35,288 nucleotides of DNA, from the NCBI GenBank assembly GCA_035552655.1, contig DASZLD010000162.1, positions 1-35,288 on the forward strand. Direction: 5' to 3'. The notes beneath the pieces are model-generated. The model had not been told where the DNA came from. It did no database searches and worked only from the letters and a program-made list of their open reading frames with translations. The first letter of the stretch is position 1; each line of letters starts with the position of its first letter. Shown piece after piece: positions 1 through 8,441 of the stretch. Source of the stretch: DASXMT01 sp035552655. GTDB lineage: Bacteria; Actinomycetota; Acidimicrobiia; Acidimicrobiales; RAAP-2. Made by a program: the position numbers and the translations under genes.

Positions 1-1
1 G

Positions 2-121
2 CCTGGTAGCGGCATTCTCAACCGCACCGTCTTTCCGTACCGTGAAGGCATGATCGTCGGCCTCACCCAATTGGCCCACCACCGTGCCGGGAACCCGGTG
101 CTCGCTCGGCTTGACCCATGA
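2..121 (+). CDS. 3' end of an unidentified upstream gene (partial)
   Basis: An open frame runs from the window edge for 39 codons and stops at TGA 119-121. It reads as ordinary protein, with the C-terminal stretch GLTQLAHHRAGNPVLARLDP, and lies just before the sensor kinase, so it is probably the tail of a gene in the same transcription unit. I do not recognise the family. The stop overlaps an ATG at 118 (ATGA), but the kinase probably starts at 133. The alternative is that this is untranslated leader that happens to be open. Confidence 0.45.
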   Translation, partial: PGSGILNRTVFPYREGMIVGLTQLAHHRAGNPVLARLDP

Positions 122-132
122 TGGAGGTCGAG

Positions 133-1533
133 ATGGCAGAGAGCGAGAAGCAGGCGCGAAGCCGGTTCAACGAAGTCCTGAGTGCGGTGGCGGGAACCCA
201 TGAGGAACAGATCCGCGCCATCGCCAGGACCATCATCCGGGAGCCGTTTACCAAGCGGGCCTGGTCGGAGCTCGCTTTCTTCTCGTTTGGCGCGGTGCTC
301 GGCATCTTCGGCATCGCCTTCGTCGTCATCACATTGTCCGCCGGCGTGGTCCTGGCCATCACCTTCTTCGGTCTGGGCCTCATGGCCCTCTCCGTGCGCG
401 GTGCCCGCGGATTCGGAGGATTCCATCGCCAGCTCGCTCGGTCGTACCTGGGCGAGGACATAGACGACCCCGAGGAGCTCTCGTCCCGCCCGGGCTTCCT
501 GGGATGGCTCCAGTCCTCCTTGCGGGACCGCACCGGCTGGCGGTCCATGGCGTACCTGGGGCTCAAAGTGCCCCTGGCCGCGCTCGGCATCCTGGCCGGT
601 TTCGCCTTCTGGTGGGACGCCTTCTTCTGCCTGACATTCCCCCTGTGGGGCGGATCAGGCAACAGCCCGGCCGTGTACGGGCTGCCCCGGGTCATCTTCG
701 GGAACAACTTCTTCACCGGCGGTCAGACCGGCTTTCTCTACGAGGCGGGCGTCTTCCTGGCCGGGGTGGTCTTCCTCTTTGCTGCTCCGTGGGCCGTGCG
801 GGCCGTCGTCTACCTCGACCGCCGGGTGTTGCGAGTCCTCCTGGCGCCCGATCCCGTGGCGCTGCGGGTGCGTTCCCTCGAACAGGCTCGGGCCCAGACG
901 GTGGATGCTTCGGCGGCTACGTTGCGGCGGATCGAGCGGGACCTGCACGATGGCACCCAGGCTCAGCTGGTCGCCCTGGCCATGCGGCTCGGAATGGCCA
1001 AGGAGAAACTGGCCGAGTACGAGGAGCCTGACCCTGACCAGGTCGGCCAGCTCGACCAGGTGCGTCAGCTGGTGGACGACGCCCACCGGAGCGCAAAAGA
1101 AGCGATCGTGGAGTTGCGGGATCTGGCCCGCGGGATCCATCCCCCTGCACTCGACATCGGGCTCGAAGGGGCCCTAGCCACCCTGGCCGCCCGCAGCACC
1201 ATCCCGACCGACCTCACCCTGTCTCTCGAGGGCCGGCCCGCGCCGGCCATCGAGGCCATCGCCTACTTCTGCGTCGCCGAGTTGCTGGCCAACGTGGCCC
1301 AGCATGCCTATGCATCGAGCGCCACCGTTACCTGCACCGAACACGGACGATGGTTGCGCGTGGTGGTGCGCGACGACGGCAAGGGTGGGGCACAGCTCTC
1401 ACGGTTGGGGTCGTCGTCCAGCGGGTTGGCCGGCCTCACCGATCGCGTCCACGCGGTGGACGGGCGTCTCGACATCGCCAGCCCGCCGCGTGGGCCTACC
1501 GTGGTCACCGTGGACCTACCGCTACACGTATAG
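133..1533 (+). CDS. NarL-family sensor histidine kinase
   Basis: Membrane sensor kinase that autophosphorylates on histidine and passes the phosphate to the response regulator encoded next. In numbering from the ATG at 118, hydrophobic segments lie at about 53-93, 145-175 and 205-235, resembling the 'Sensor' domain of actinobacterial kinases. A HisKA_3 dimerisation helix follows, with phosphoacceptor His277 in ERDLHDGTQAQL. The HATPase domain shows the N box (ELLANVAQHA, Asn392), the G1 box DDGKGG (419-424) and a Gly/Ser-rich G2 region at 431-440. I prefer the ATG at 133 because GGAGG at 123-127 sits five bases upstream, whereas the ATG at 118 has no ribosome site; this removes five residues. 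The stop abuts the regulator's ATG, so the two are co-translated. The stimulus is unknown. Confidence 0.9.
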   Translation: MAESEKQARSRFNEVLSAVAGTHEEQIRAIARTIIREPFTKRAWSELAFFSFGAVLGIFGIAFVVITLSAGVVLAITFFGLGLMALSVRGARGFGGFHRQLARSYLGEDIDDPEELSSRPGFLGWLQSSLRDRTGWRSMAYLGLKVPLAALGILAGFAFWWDAFFCLTFPLWGGSGNSPAVYGLPRVIFGNNFFTGGQTGFLYEAGVFLAGVVFLFAAPWAVRAVVYLDRRVLRVLLAPDPVALRVRSLEQARAQTVDASAATLRRIERDLHDGTQAQLVALAMRLGMAKEKLAEYEEPDPDQVGQLDQVRQLVDDAHRSAKEAIVELRDLARGIHPPALDIGLEGALATLAARSTIPTDLTLSLEGRPAPAIEAIAYFCVAELLANVAQHAYASSATVTCTEHGRWLRVVVRDDGKGGAQLSRLGSSSSGLAGLTDRVHAVDGRLDIASPPRGPTVVTVDLPLHV

Positions 1534-2190
1534 ATGACGGCACCTCCCCGCATCGCCATCGCTGAAGATTCGGCCGTGCTTCGCGATGGGCTCGTCCAGT
1601 TGCTCGTCGATCGGGGCTTTACCATCACCGGAGCAGTCGGTGATCCTGAATCTCTGCGCCGCTCCATCGAACGGGACCGCCCGGACGTGGCCGTGATCGA
1701 TATCCGGATGCCTCCTACCTTCACCGACGAGGGATTGCGGGCCGCCGTCGAGCTTCGTCGTATCCATGAGGGGCTCGGGATACTGCTCTTCTCGCAGTAC
1801 ATCGAGACCCGTTACGCCGCCGATCTACTGGCCGATGATGCCGCCGGCATCGGTTACCTACTCAAAGATCGGGTGGCCGACGTGAGCGATTTCGTCGAAG
1901 CCCTGGTCCGGGTGGCCAACGGGGGAACTGCGCTCGACCCCGAGGTCGTCACCCAGCTCCTCGGCGCGTCGCGGCGCACCGATTCGATCTCGGTGCTGAC
2001 CGGGCGCGAACGGGAGGTGCTCTCCCTCATGGCCGAGGGTCGTTCCAACGCGGCCATCGCCCGAGAGCTGGTGATCTCCGAGGGTGCGGTGGAAAAGCAT
2101 GTAGCCAACATCTTCGCCAAGCTCGACCTCCCGGTATCCGAATCCGATCACCGCCGCGTTCTTGCCGTGCTGCGGTTCCTCGACTCTTGA
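1534..2190 (+). CDS. NarL/LuxR-type response regulator
   Basis: Cytoplasmic transcription factor partnered with the upstream kinase; the kinase stop TAG 1531-1533 directly precedes this ATG. The receiver domain spans about residues 5-125, with acidic residues Glu11-Asp12 and phosphoacceptor Asp56 in VAVIDIRMPP. A LuxR-type helix-turn-helix covers about 153-218, beginning LTGREREVLSLMAEG, with recognition-helix residues around SEGAVEKHVANIF. The 218-residue length is normal for the family. The target genes cannot be read from the sequence; the kinase/regulator operon itself is a reasonable guess. The next gene is convergent, with 59 bases between stops and no convincing terminator hairpin. Confidence 0.92.
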   Translation: MTAPPRIAIAEDSAVLRDGLVQLLVDRGFTITGAVGDPESLRRSIERDRPDVAVIDIRMPPTFTDEGLRAAVELRRIHEGLGILLFSQYIETRYAADLLADDAAGIGYLLKDRVADVSDFVEALVRVANGGTALDPEVVTQLLGASRRTDSISVLTGREREVLSLMAEGRSNAAIARELVISEGAVEKHVANIFAKLDLPVSESDHRRVLAVLRFLDS

Positions 2191-2249
2191 ACCGCGGGCT
2201 GAGCTCGAACGTGGACGACACAGGTTGAGCGAGGCGGTTGCCACTCTGT

Positions 2250-3284
2250 TCAACTCGCATCCAGCTCTCGCCAGCCCGTGCGAAACCTGAAGTGGCCGCC
2301 AGCGGCCAGGTGGTCGAGCACGCCCCGCTGCAGGCGGGTTCGGCCCACACCCGACTCGGGCACCTCACCCCACTGGCGGAACACGGACCTCAGGAGTTGA
2401 GGGTCACCGTCCCGCCAGCCGGGCACAAGTTGGAACGATTGGGCCAGACGAATGATCGCTGAGTTAGGTGGCAAAAGATCGACAAGTTGGTCGTCCAGCA
2501 TCCAGGATGATCCGGTGACGATCCGGCGGGTCTCCGTCGGAAAGACCATGTCGAGCAGTTGCCGAGCGGCGGCCGTCGACTGCTGGACGGTGGCTTCGTC
2601 GATCGCCGAGCCTTCGGGAACATGCATGCTCACCGAGAGGTCACCGGGGAGGAAGCCAGGACCGAGTGACCGGGCCGTTTCGTAGTCGAACCAGGGGTCC
2701 GGCTGGTTGGGACTTCCCAGTCGGTAGCTCCTGTACTGAAGGCCCCCAACCTCAATGAGGAGGCCACGCAAGTGGTACTCGAACCAGAACAGGGCGTCGA
2801 CACCACTTGTCCCCGTGGCCCGGCGATGGACGGACACGTGACGGCCGAGATCGGCGAACGTTGCCCACGAGACGTCGTCGGGGATCCCCTTGGCCGCGTG
2901 CCACGAACGCACTGCTGGCGCGGCGACAGCGAAGAGGTGGAGCGGAAAACAAGAGCCGGCTACTCCCAGGTCGTCAGGTAGATCAGGCCAGCGTCCGACC
3001 ACGGAGTCGACGTCTCCCATGGTGGCGGCCAGTCGCCGGCAGGACCGATCGAGCAGCCACCAGCGAGCGCCATCGTGATCGGGCTGGGGGAACGTGCGCA
3101 CGGCGTCGGCCACCGCCACATCGGAACATCCAACTCGGCTGAGGATGGCGGCCACGTCGTCGAGGCACGGCGGCTTGAGCTCCGGCGCCCGCGTGTCACG
3201 AGCGATTTCGGCCAGCCAGGGGTCGTACCGTTCGTCGAGCCCAAGGTCAGCAGGGACCGTCTCTTTGGATGACTCCCGTTCCAC
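2250..3284 (-). CDS. NAT_N/GNAT_C-type acyltransferase domain protein
   Basis: Predicted soluble protein of about 344 residues. The N-terminal half is helical and the C-terminal part, about 140-340, resembles the GNAT_C acyltransferase domain (DUF5596 type) of actinobacteria. Visible landmarks are the beta-strand LSVSMHVPEGS (216-226), GSSWMLDDQLVDLLPPNS (258-275) and a terminal ...RTRLQRGVLDHLAAGG motif. By family it would use an acyl-CoA donor, but the acceptor is unknown. The start is uncertain: the GTG at 3284 suits the domain boundary, but the frame stays open upstream to 3569, antisense to the MFS gene, and no good ribosome site is seen. It is divergent from the MFS exporter, so joint regulation, perhaps modification plus export of a compound, is possible but unproven. 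Confidence 0.72.
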   Translation of the reverse strand: MERESSKETVPADLGLDERYDPWLAEIARDTRAPELKPPCLDDVAAILSRVGCSDVAVADAVRTFPQPDHDGARWWLLDRSCRRLAATMGDVDSVVGRWPDLPDDLGVAGSCFPLHLFAVAAPAVRSWHAAKGIPDDVSWATFADLGRHVSVHRRATGTSGVDALFWFEYHLRGLLIEVGGLQYRSYRLGSPNQPDPWFDYETARSLGPGFLPGDLSVSMHVPEGSAIDEATVQQSTAAARQLLDMVFPTETRRIVTGSSWMLDDQLVDLLPPNSAIIRLAQSFQLVPGWRDGDPQLLRSVFRQWGEVPESGVGRTRLQRGVLDHLAAGGHFRFRTGWRELDAS

Positions 3285-3408
3285 GTGTGGTGGTTTACCA
3301 TGACCGGGTGGGGCTGACGACTGCAGGGACCCCAACAAATTGTGTCGAGCGTCGGAGGCGGACGCGATCAGCGGGTTGTGGCAGAGCTGCACGGGGGCGC
3401 TCGGTCTG
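3285..3408. promoter_or_regulatory. Divergent intergenic region between acyltransferase and MFS genes
   Basis: This 124-base region must hold the promoters of both divergent genes. It contains a short odd dyad, ACAA-A-TTGT, around 3334-3344, of the size bound by small dimeric regulators. No convincing -35/-10 pair is visible on either strand, and both start codons are somewhat uncertain, so the limits are approximate. Confidence 0.3.
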
Positions 3409-4953
3409 ATGGTGGCGATCTCGGCCAATCGGCGGAACTGGCTCATGCTCGCGGCCATGGCCGGTTCAGTGTCGATGGTCGTTATCGACCAAACCATCGT
3501 CTCGTTGGCCCTGCCTTCCATCCAGCGTTCCTTGAACATGACCGAGACCCAGATGCTGTGGGTGATCAATGCCTACGTGCTGGCCATGGCGTCTCTGGTA
3601 GCGATTGGCGGCCGCCTCGGCGATCTGTTCGGCCGTACCACCCTCTTTCGGATCGGAGCGTTGGCCTTTGTCGGCGGCTCTGCGCTGGCCGGCGTGGCCA
3701 CGGCCGCCTGGTGGATCATCGGGGCTCGTGTGATCGAAGGAGCGGGGGCCGCGATCATGCTCCCGGCCAGCAGCGCCATCATCGTCGGGTCGGTCAGTAC
3801 CCAGGAGCGCGGACGGGCTTTCGGGATCTCCACGGGCATCTCGATGGCGGTCCTTGCTGTCGGCCCGCTCCTCGGAGGGTTCCTCACCCAGGTCATCAGT
3901 TGGCGAGCAGTGTTCTTCGTCAATGTCCCGATCGGTTTGGCCGTCATCGCCACCACCTTTGTCGCCGTGCCCACGTTCAAAGGAGATCGAGGAACGAGGA
4001 TCGATTGGCTGGGAACGGGCCTGTTGGTTCCCGGCATAGTCGCCGTGATAGTTGGCCTCATGCAGGGTGCGGTCTGGGGCTGGGGATCGCCGCAGCTGAT
4101 CATCATGGTGATTGCTGGCGTCGTGTTGCTCGTGGTCTTCGTCGTCGTGGAGATCCGACAAGATCATCCGCTGGTCGACCTTCGTCTGTTTCGCATCAGG
4201 AACTTCACCGGGGATTCTGCGGTCCGGGCTCTCCTGCAGTTCTCAATTGTCGGCATGCTCGCCCTCAGCTCCCTGTGGGTACAGGACGTGCTCGATTTCC
4301 ATCCCGTTTCTGCCGGATTGTCGCTGCTTCCCCTTACCGTGCCCCTGGTCTTCATCGCTCCTTTGGCTGGCCGTCTTTACGATCGAATGGGACCGCGCCT
4401 CCTCACATCGGCCGGGGCAGCCTCGTTCGGGCTGGCTCTCCTGTGGATGGCAGCTGTCCTCAGCAAGCAGTCGTATGCCTGGATCATCCCGGCCTATCTG
4501 GCCATCGGTGTCGGGATCGGTTTCGTGATGGTGCCCATCACCACCGACGCGCTGAATGTGGTTCCCTCCGCACGACATGGTCAGGCATCAGGCGTGTTCG
4601 CCACGATGAGCGAGATGGGTGGGGCGTTGGGACTGGCCATCCTGGGCGCCATTGTCGCGGTTGAACAAGAAGCGAGGATCGACGCGTTCCTCAGAGGTGC
4701 GGGCGTGAGTAGGACCGATGTGCCGGGAATCGAACGGTTCTTGGCCGAGTCGATGAAGGGCAGACCGGTCCAGACGCCACACGGCCTTCCGCCGAACACG
4801 TTTCAGGCCAGCGCATCCGCCCTCACCTCAGCCACCAGCAAGGCGTACTACATCGCCGGCGTCGTCATGCTGGCTGCGGCAACCATCGCATGGGTATCCC
4901 TGCGCAGGGTCCATGTCGGCGACCACGAGGTCCATCCGGTCCTCTCCCCGTGA
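3409..4953 (+). CDS. DHA2-type MFS drug/metabolite exporter
   Basis: Integral membrane transporter of about 514 residues, a length and hydrophobic pattern fitting the 14-helix DHA2 (EmrB/QacA) proton-antiport family. Helix 1 carries a D1-type signature (VVIDQTIVSLALPSI). The loop between helices 2 and 3 carries motif A (GGRLGDLFGRTTL). Helix 5 carries motif C, the antiporter signature (SMAVLAVGPLLGGFL). The ATG at 3409 puts a short basic N-terminus (ANRRNW) before helix 1. A TTG at 3340 would add 23 unlikely residues. The substrate is not predictable; members export drugs, dyes or secondary metabolites. Its 3' end faces the acyl-CoA dehydrogenase operon across a strong inverted repeat. Confidence 0.9.
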   Translation: MVAISANRRNWLMLAAMAGSVSMVVIDQTIVSLALPSIQRSLNMTETQMLWVINAYVLAMASLVAIGGRLGDLFGRTTLFRIGALAFVGGSALAGVATAAWWIIGARVIEGAGAAIMLPASSAIIVGSVSTQERGRAFGISTGISMAVLAVGPLLGGFLTQVISWRAVFFVNVPIGLAVIATTFVAVPTFKGDRGTRIDWLGTGLLVPGIVAVIVGLMQGAVWGWGSPQLIIMVIAGVVLLVVFVVVEIRQDHPLVDLRLFRIRNFTGDSAVRALLQFSIVGMLALSSLWVQDVLDFHPVSAGLSLLPLTVPLVFIAPLAGRLYDRMGPRLLTSAGAASFGLALLWMAAVLSKQSYAWIIPAYLAIGVGIGFVMVPITTDALNVVPSARHGQASGVFATMSEMGGALGLAILGAIVAVEQEARIDAFLRGAGVSRTDVPGIERFLAESMKGRPVQTPHGLPPNTFQASASALTSATSKAYYIAGVVMLAAATIAWVSLRRVHVGDHEVHPVLSP

Positions 4954-4968
4954 CGGAGCGACGCTTCT

Positions 4969-4999
4969 CGCCCCTGACCGACCAATGCGGTCAGGGGCG
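4969..4999. terminator. Bidirectional hairpin between convergent genes
   Basis: A perfect 12-base inverted repeat: CGCCCCTGACCG (4969-4980), loop ACCAATG, CGGTCAGGGGCG (4988-4999). It lies between the MFS stop and the end of the acyl-CoA dehydrogenase gene, and the latter's stop codon (4991-4993) is inside the right arm. Being symmetric it can end transcription from both sides. There is no U-tract, as is common for actinobacterial hairpins. Confidence 0.7.
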
Positions 5000-6127
5000 G
5001 GGCATGCCCAGGGCCGAGAGGGCCAGGATGTTCTTTTGGATCTGCGCCGATCCCCCGTAGACGCTCACCGGGCGGGACCGGAAGTAGCTCTCCAGTCGTT
5101 CCGGCCGGCGACCGGTCAGGGCGTCGGCTCCGGCGATATCCATGGCCAGGTGCTGCAGAGTCTGTTCGGCGTCGGCCCACAGCAGCTTGCCCACCGAACC
5201 CTCCGGTCCGGGCTCGCGCCCCGACACCCGCATCGACAGTTGCTCGACGACGTTCAGCCGCAGGGCCTCACCCCGGACATAGGCCCGGGCCAGGTCCCGG
5301 CGGACCTCGGGATCGTCGGCCACACCCTTCTCGACGGCCAGGGCCTCCACCCCACGCAGTGCCTTTTGGTACATGGCGATGAACCCGATGTCGGCCGGTC
5401 CCCGCTCGTAGGTGACCGTGGTCATGGCCACCTTCCACCCCAGACCGGGCGTGCCCAGCAGCTGCGACGCCGGGACCTGCACGTTGTCCCAGAAGACCTC
5501 GCACGTCTCGGGATCGCCATCGCTCAACACGATGGGCCGTACCTCGATCCCCGGGGAGTGCATGTCCACCAGCAGGCACGATATGCCCTTGTGCTTGGGC
5601 ACCTCCCGGTCGGTCCGGGCCAAGAGCAGGCACCAGTCGGCGTACTGGCCGCCGCTGGTCCACATCTTCTGGCCGTTGACCACGTAGACGTCCCCGTCCA
5701 GATCGGCCCGGGTCTTCAAGGATGCCAGGTCGCTCCCGGCATCGGGCTCGCTGAAGCCCTGGCACCAGGCCACGTCCCCGTTGAGGAGGGTGGGGAGGAA
5801 CTGGGTCTTCTGCTCCTCGCTGCCATAGGTGTAGATGGCCCGTCCCAGATAGTTGACCATCCCCGGGATCGGGGGGCTGGACGACCGACCGGCCTCCTCG
5901 TTCAAGATGGCGTCGTAGATGGGGCTGAGCCCCCGGCCGCCGTACTCGACGGGCCAGGCCATGCCCATGTACCCGGCCTCGTACAGGTTGTGGTGGAACT
6001 GGCGGTACATCTTGTTCCGCTCGGTGTAGTCCTTGATCTGCGTGTAGTTCTTGGGCGCGGTGGCCTCGAGCCAGGCTCGCAGCTCCGCCCGGAACGCCGC
6101 CTCTTCTGTTGTGTCCCGATAGTCCAT
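4991..6127 (-). CDS. Acyl-CoA dehydrogenase, catalytic-type subunit
   Basis: FAD enzyme introducing an alpha-beta double bond into an acyl-CoA. The 378-residue chain has the N-terminal helical domain, the flavin/substrate motif QGFSEPDAGSDLASLKTRA (123-141), NGQKMWTSGGQYADW (151-165) in the middle beta domain and a C-terminal helical domain ending YGGSAQIQKNIL. Glu241 in TYERG sits where isovaleryl-CoA-type dehydrogenases carry their catalytic base, while the terminal-helix position has no Glu. The ATG at 6127 is chosen because GGAGG (complement of 6136-6140) lies eight bases upstream; a TTG at 6142 is rejected. It follows the second subunit by 30 bases, matching the heterotetrameric dehydrogenases (ChsE4/ChsE5 type) of mycobacterial cholesterol side-chain oxidation. 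The substrate here is unknown. Confidence 0.92.
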   Translation of the reverse strand: MDYRDTTEEAAFRAELRAWLEATAPKNYTQIKDYTERNKMYRQFHHNLYEAGYMGMAWPVEYGGRGLSPIYDAILNEEAGRSSSPPIPGMVNYLGRAIYTYGSEEQKTQFLPTLLNGDVAWCQGFSEPDAGSDLASLKTRADLDGDVYVVNGQKMWTSGGQYADWCLLLARTDREVPKHKGISCLLVDMHSPGIEVRPIVLSDGDPETCEVFWDNVQVPASQLLGTPGLGWKVAMTTVTYERGPADIGFIAMYQKALRGVEALAVEKGVADDPEVRRDLARAYVRGEALRLNVVEQLSMRVSGREPGPEGSVGKLLWADAEQTLQHLAMDIAGADALTGRRPERLESYFRSRPVSVYGGSAQIQKNILALSALGMPRP

Positions 6128-6157
6128 GTCAACGACCTCCAACGTGTGCGTGCATCA

Positions 6158-7207
6158 TCACTGGCTTCCCAAGCGAGCGTCGGCGATGGCCGACAGCTGG
6201 ACGGCGTCGTCCCCGAACAGGGAGCGGTCGAGGTACGTGCGGCGGGCCACGAAGTGGGCGATGTGCTCCCAGGTCTGCCCGATCCCCCCGTAGACCTGCA
6301 TGATGGTCTCGGCCACCGTTCGGGCGGTGATCCCGCAGTAGGCCTTGGCCGTGCGCGCCGCGACCAGGGCCTCGGCCGGGTCGAGCTCGTCGATGGCCCA
6401 GGCCGCGTACTTGACCGTGCTGGCCGACGCTTCCACGGCCACCAGGGCTTCGGCACAGAGGTGCTGGACGGCTTGGAACGATCCCACCGGTACGCCGTAC
6501 TGGACGCGCTCTTTGGTGTAGGCCACCACCTGCTCCAGGCCTTGTTTCAGGGCGCCGACGATGTCGGCACTGGCCACGGTGAGGGCCAGGGCCAGCCACG
6601 TGTCGAACTGTGCCGTGGTCAGCGCACCCGCTTCTTCGATCTGGTCCGGCGCCGGCGCCGAGCCGGCTCGGCGGAGCACCCGGGTGAGGTCGGCCCCCTC
6701 GACCGGGTCCCAGGCCTCACCCAATGCCACCCGGACCACCTGCGGTGCGCTGGGTTCGCCGGCCAGGGCCAGCCCGTGGACGGCGCCATCGGCGTCCCAG
6801 GCCAGGGCCTCAGCCAGCTCGTCGACGTGGGCCAGATGGGACAGGTCGTCGCTCAACAGGAGGGCGCAGCGAGCGCTGCCGTCGGTCAGCTCGGCCAGCC
6901 ACGCCTGGGGGGCGCCGGCCAGGGACAGGAGCTCGGTGGCCAGCACGGCGGAGCCGGAATAGGGGAGGGGGGCAAGGGCGGCGCCCAACGCCTCGACCAC
7001 CAGGGCCACCTCGACACCCGAGGCGGTGGGGTTGCCCTCCTCGTCTCGGGCCCGCAGCCCGAGCAGCCCGGCGTCGGCCAGGGCGGCCCAGCCCTTGGCC
7101 CGGTCCACCTTTTCCAGGTCGCTGGGATTGGTGAGTCCCACCGATTGGGCCAGCTGAGTGGCAATCTCCTGGAGCATCTGTTGCTCCTCGGTCAACAGCG
7201 CAAGCAC
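6158..7207 (-). CDS. Acyl-CoA dehydrogenase, partner subunit
   Basis: Divergent acyl-CoA dehydrogenase homologue, 349 residues, first gene of a two-gene operon. The C-terminal domain is recognisable (KERVQYGVPVGSFQAVQH at 232-249; VYGGIGQTWEHIAHFVARR near 305-323). The middle domain is weak and lacks the canonical SEP-type flavin motif, as in partner chains of alpha2-beta2 dehydrogenases, where this subunit completes the FAD site without being a full enzyme. The GTG start at 7207 is preceded by GGAGAGGGGG on the minus strand. The pairing with the next gene is inferred from adjacency and complementary motif loss. It shares a 208-base divergent region with the F420-type oxidoreductase. Confidence 0.88.
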   Translation of the reverse strand: MLALLTEEQQMLQEIATQLAQSVGLTNPSDLEKVDRAKGWAALADAGLLGLRARDEEGNPTASGVEVALVVEALGAALAPLPYSGSAVLATELLSLAGAPQAWLAELTDGSARCALLLSDDLSHLAHVDELAEALAWDADGAVHGLALAGEPSAPQVVRVALGEAWDPVEGADLTRVLRRAGSAPAPDQIEEAGALTTAQFDTWLALALTVASADIVGALKQGLEQVVAYTKERVQYGVPVGSFQAVQHLCAEALVAVEASASTVKYAAWAIDELDPAEALVAARTAKAYCGITARTVAETIMQVYGGIGQTWEHIAHFVARRTYLDRSLFGDDAVQLSAIADARLGSQ

Positions 7208-7415
7208 CGCAGCCCCCTCTCCACGCTCGACGCGCAGTGTCGATCCACAGGTCCCTCACGGGCCCGGTGGGCGGGGTCAAGCAAACTGACGCGAGCATCC
7301 CGACCGGTCCTGGCCCGTTCTGAGCAGCATGTTATCGTTACCTTGTCGTGATGGACCAGCCGGTAGTAGACAAACGTGTCATGTACGGTTCGCCAGCCCC
7401 TCGGACCATCCCGGC
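7208..7415. promoter_or_regulatory. Divergent promoter region with candidate operator
   Basis: Promoters for the acyl-CoA dehydrogenase operon (minus) and the oxidoreductase operon (plus) must lie here. A short dyad GACA-AACG-TGTC occurs at 7369-7380. A TAACAT hexamer on the minus strand (complement of 7329-7334) and TATCGT at 7333-7338 on the plus strand fit the actinobacterial TANNNT -10 pattern, but neither has a matching -35. The arms are only four bases, so the operator call is weak. Confidence 0.3.
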
Positions 7416-8387
7416 ATGAAAATCTCGCTGGGGTTGCCGACCCAACGGGTGGACAAGCTCGACGAGTTCGTATCCGGCGAGGCTATCGCCGAGATGTCCC
7501 GGGCCGCCGAGTCGGCCGGCTTTGACGCGGTGTTCGTCACCGAGCACCCGTTCCCGGAGAAGGCGTGGATGGACACCGGCGGGCACCAGGCCCTCGACCC
7601 CTTCGTCGCCCTCTCCTTTGCCGCCGCCACCACCACCTCGATCCGGCTGCAGACCCACCTGTGCGTCCTGCCCTACCGGAACCCCTTCCTCACAGCCAAG
7701 GCCGCGGCCTCGCTGGACGTGTTGTCGGGCGGTCGCCTCATCCTGGGCGCCGGTACCGGGTACCTGGAAGCCGAGTTCGCCGCGTTGGGCGTGGACTTCG
7801 CCGAGCGCAACGACCTGACCGATGAGGCCATCGTGGCCATGAAGGCGGCCTGGTCGGGCGAGCCCCTTTCGCTCACCGGCCGGCACTTCGAGGCCCACGA
7901 CAACTTCGCCCTGCCCCGGCCGGCGCAGGAACCCCATCCGCCCATCTGGATCGGGGGCAACTCCAAGCGGGCCATCCGCCGCGCAGTGGAGCTGGCCGAC
8001 GGTTGGGCGCCCATGCCCAACCCGGCCCAGACCGCGGCGCGGCGCCACTCTGCCGCCATGGAGACGCTGGAGGACCTGAAGGTTCGCATCGACTACGCCG
8101 CCGACCACGCCCGGTCGGTGGGACGAACGGCGCCGTTGACCGTGGCCTCGTCCCTGGGCGGCCTGGAGATGTCCACCACCGCCACCGACATCGACGATCT
8201 CCTGGTGGAGACGGCTGAGCAGCTGGCCGGAGTGGGCGTGACCTATCTCTATGGCGGGGTCCTCCGACCGGTGGACAGTCGTGCAGAGTTTCTCGGTGAG
8301 GTGGTACGCATGGGAGAGACGCTGGTGCCCCGGCTCGCCGCCATCCCGACCGCCGGCCGGGTCGGCGCCGACAGCGCGACAACCTGA
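7416..8387 (+). CDS. LLM-class F420-dependent oxidoreductase
   Basis: Luciferase-like monooxygenase-fold protein (TIM barrel), 323 residues, probably using cofactor F420 and acting on an alcohol, ketone or enoyl group. Family features are the N-terminal strand MKISLGLPTQ, AESAGFDAVFVTEHPFP (31-47), LSGGRLILGAGTGYLEAEF and PPIWIGGNSKRAIRRAVELADGW. The ATG at 7416 begins exactly at the first beta strand; upstream in-frame codons run through promoter-like DNA. It heads a plus-strand operon with the ADP-forming acyl-CoA synthetase, 54 bases downstream. The family cannot be resolved into FMN- or F420-dependent by eye; F420 is inferred from resemblance to the actinobacterial F420 subfamily. Confidence 0.86.
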   Translation: MKISLGLPTQRVDKLDEFVSGEAIAEMSRAAESAGFDAVFVTEHPFPEKAWMDTGGHQALDPFVALSFAAATTTSIRLQTHLCVLPYRNPFLTAKAAASLDVLSGGRLILGAGTGYLEAEFAALGVDFAERNDLTDEAIVAMKAAWSGEPLSLTGRHFEAHDNFALPRPAQEPHPPIWIGGNSKRAIRRAVELADGWAPMPNPAQTAARRHSAAMETLEDLKVRIDYAADHARSVGRTAPLTVASSLGGLEMSTTATDIDDLLVETAEQLAGVGVTYLYGGVLRPVDSRAEFLGEVVRMGETLVPRLAAIPTAGRVGADSATT

Positions 8388-8441
8388 GACAAGCGATGGC
8401 TGGGCCACGGGCCAGCAGAACATGAGACCGAGGGGGAGACC

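Noticed and set aside
118..132. ATG at 118, overlapping the upstream stop, as the kinase start
   Set aside because: There is no ribosome site in front of it, and its own first codons contain the GGAGG that serves the ATG at 133. It remains possible through translational coupling.
4913..7351. A very long open frame (812 codons) on the plus strand opposite the acyl-CoA dehydrogenase genes
   Set aside because: Its translation is low-complexity, rich in Gly, Gln, His, Val and Leu, and matches no fold. It is the usual antisense frame produced by GC-rich third positions of the minus-strand genes, which have clear motifs.
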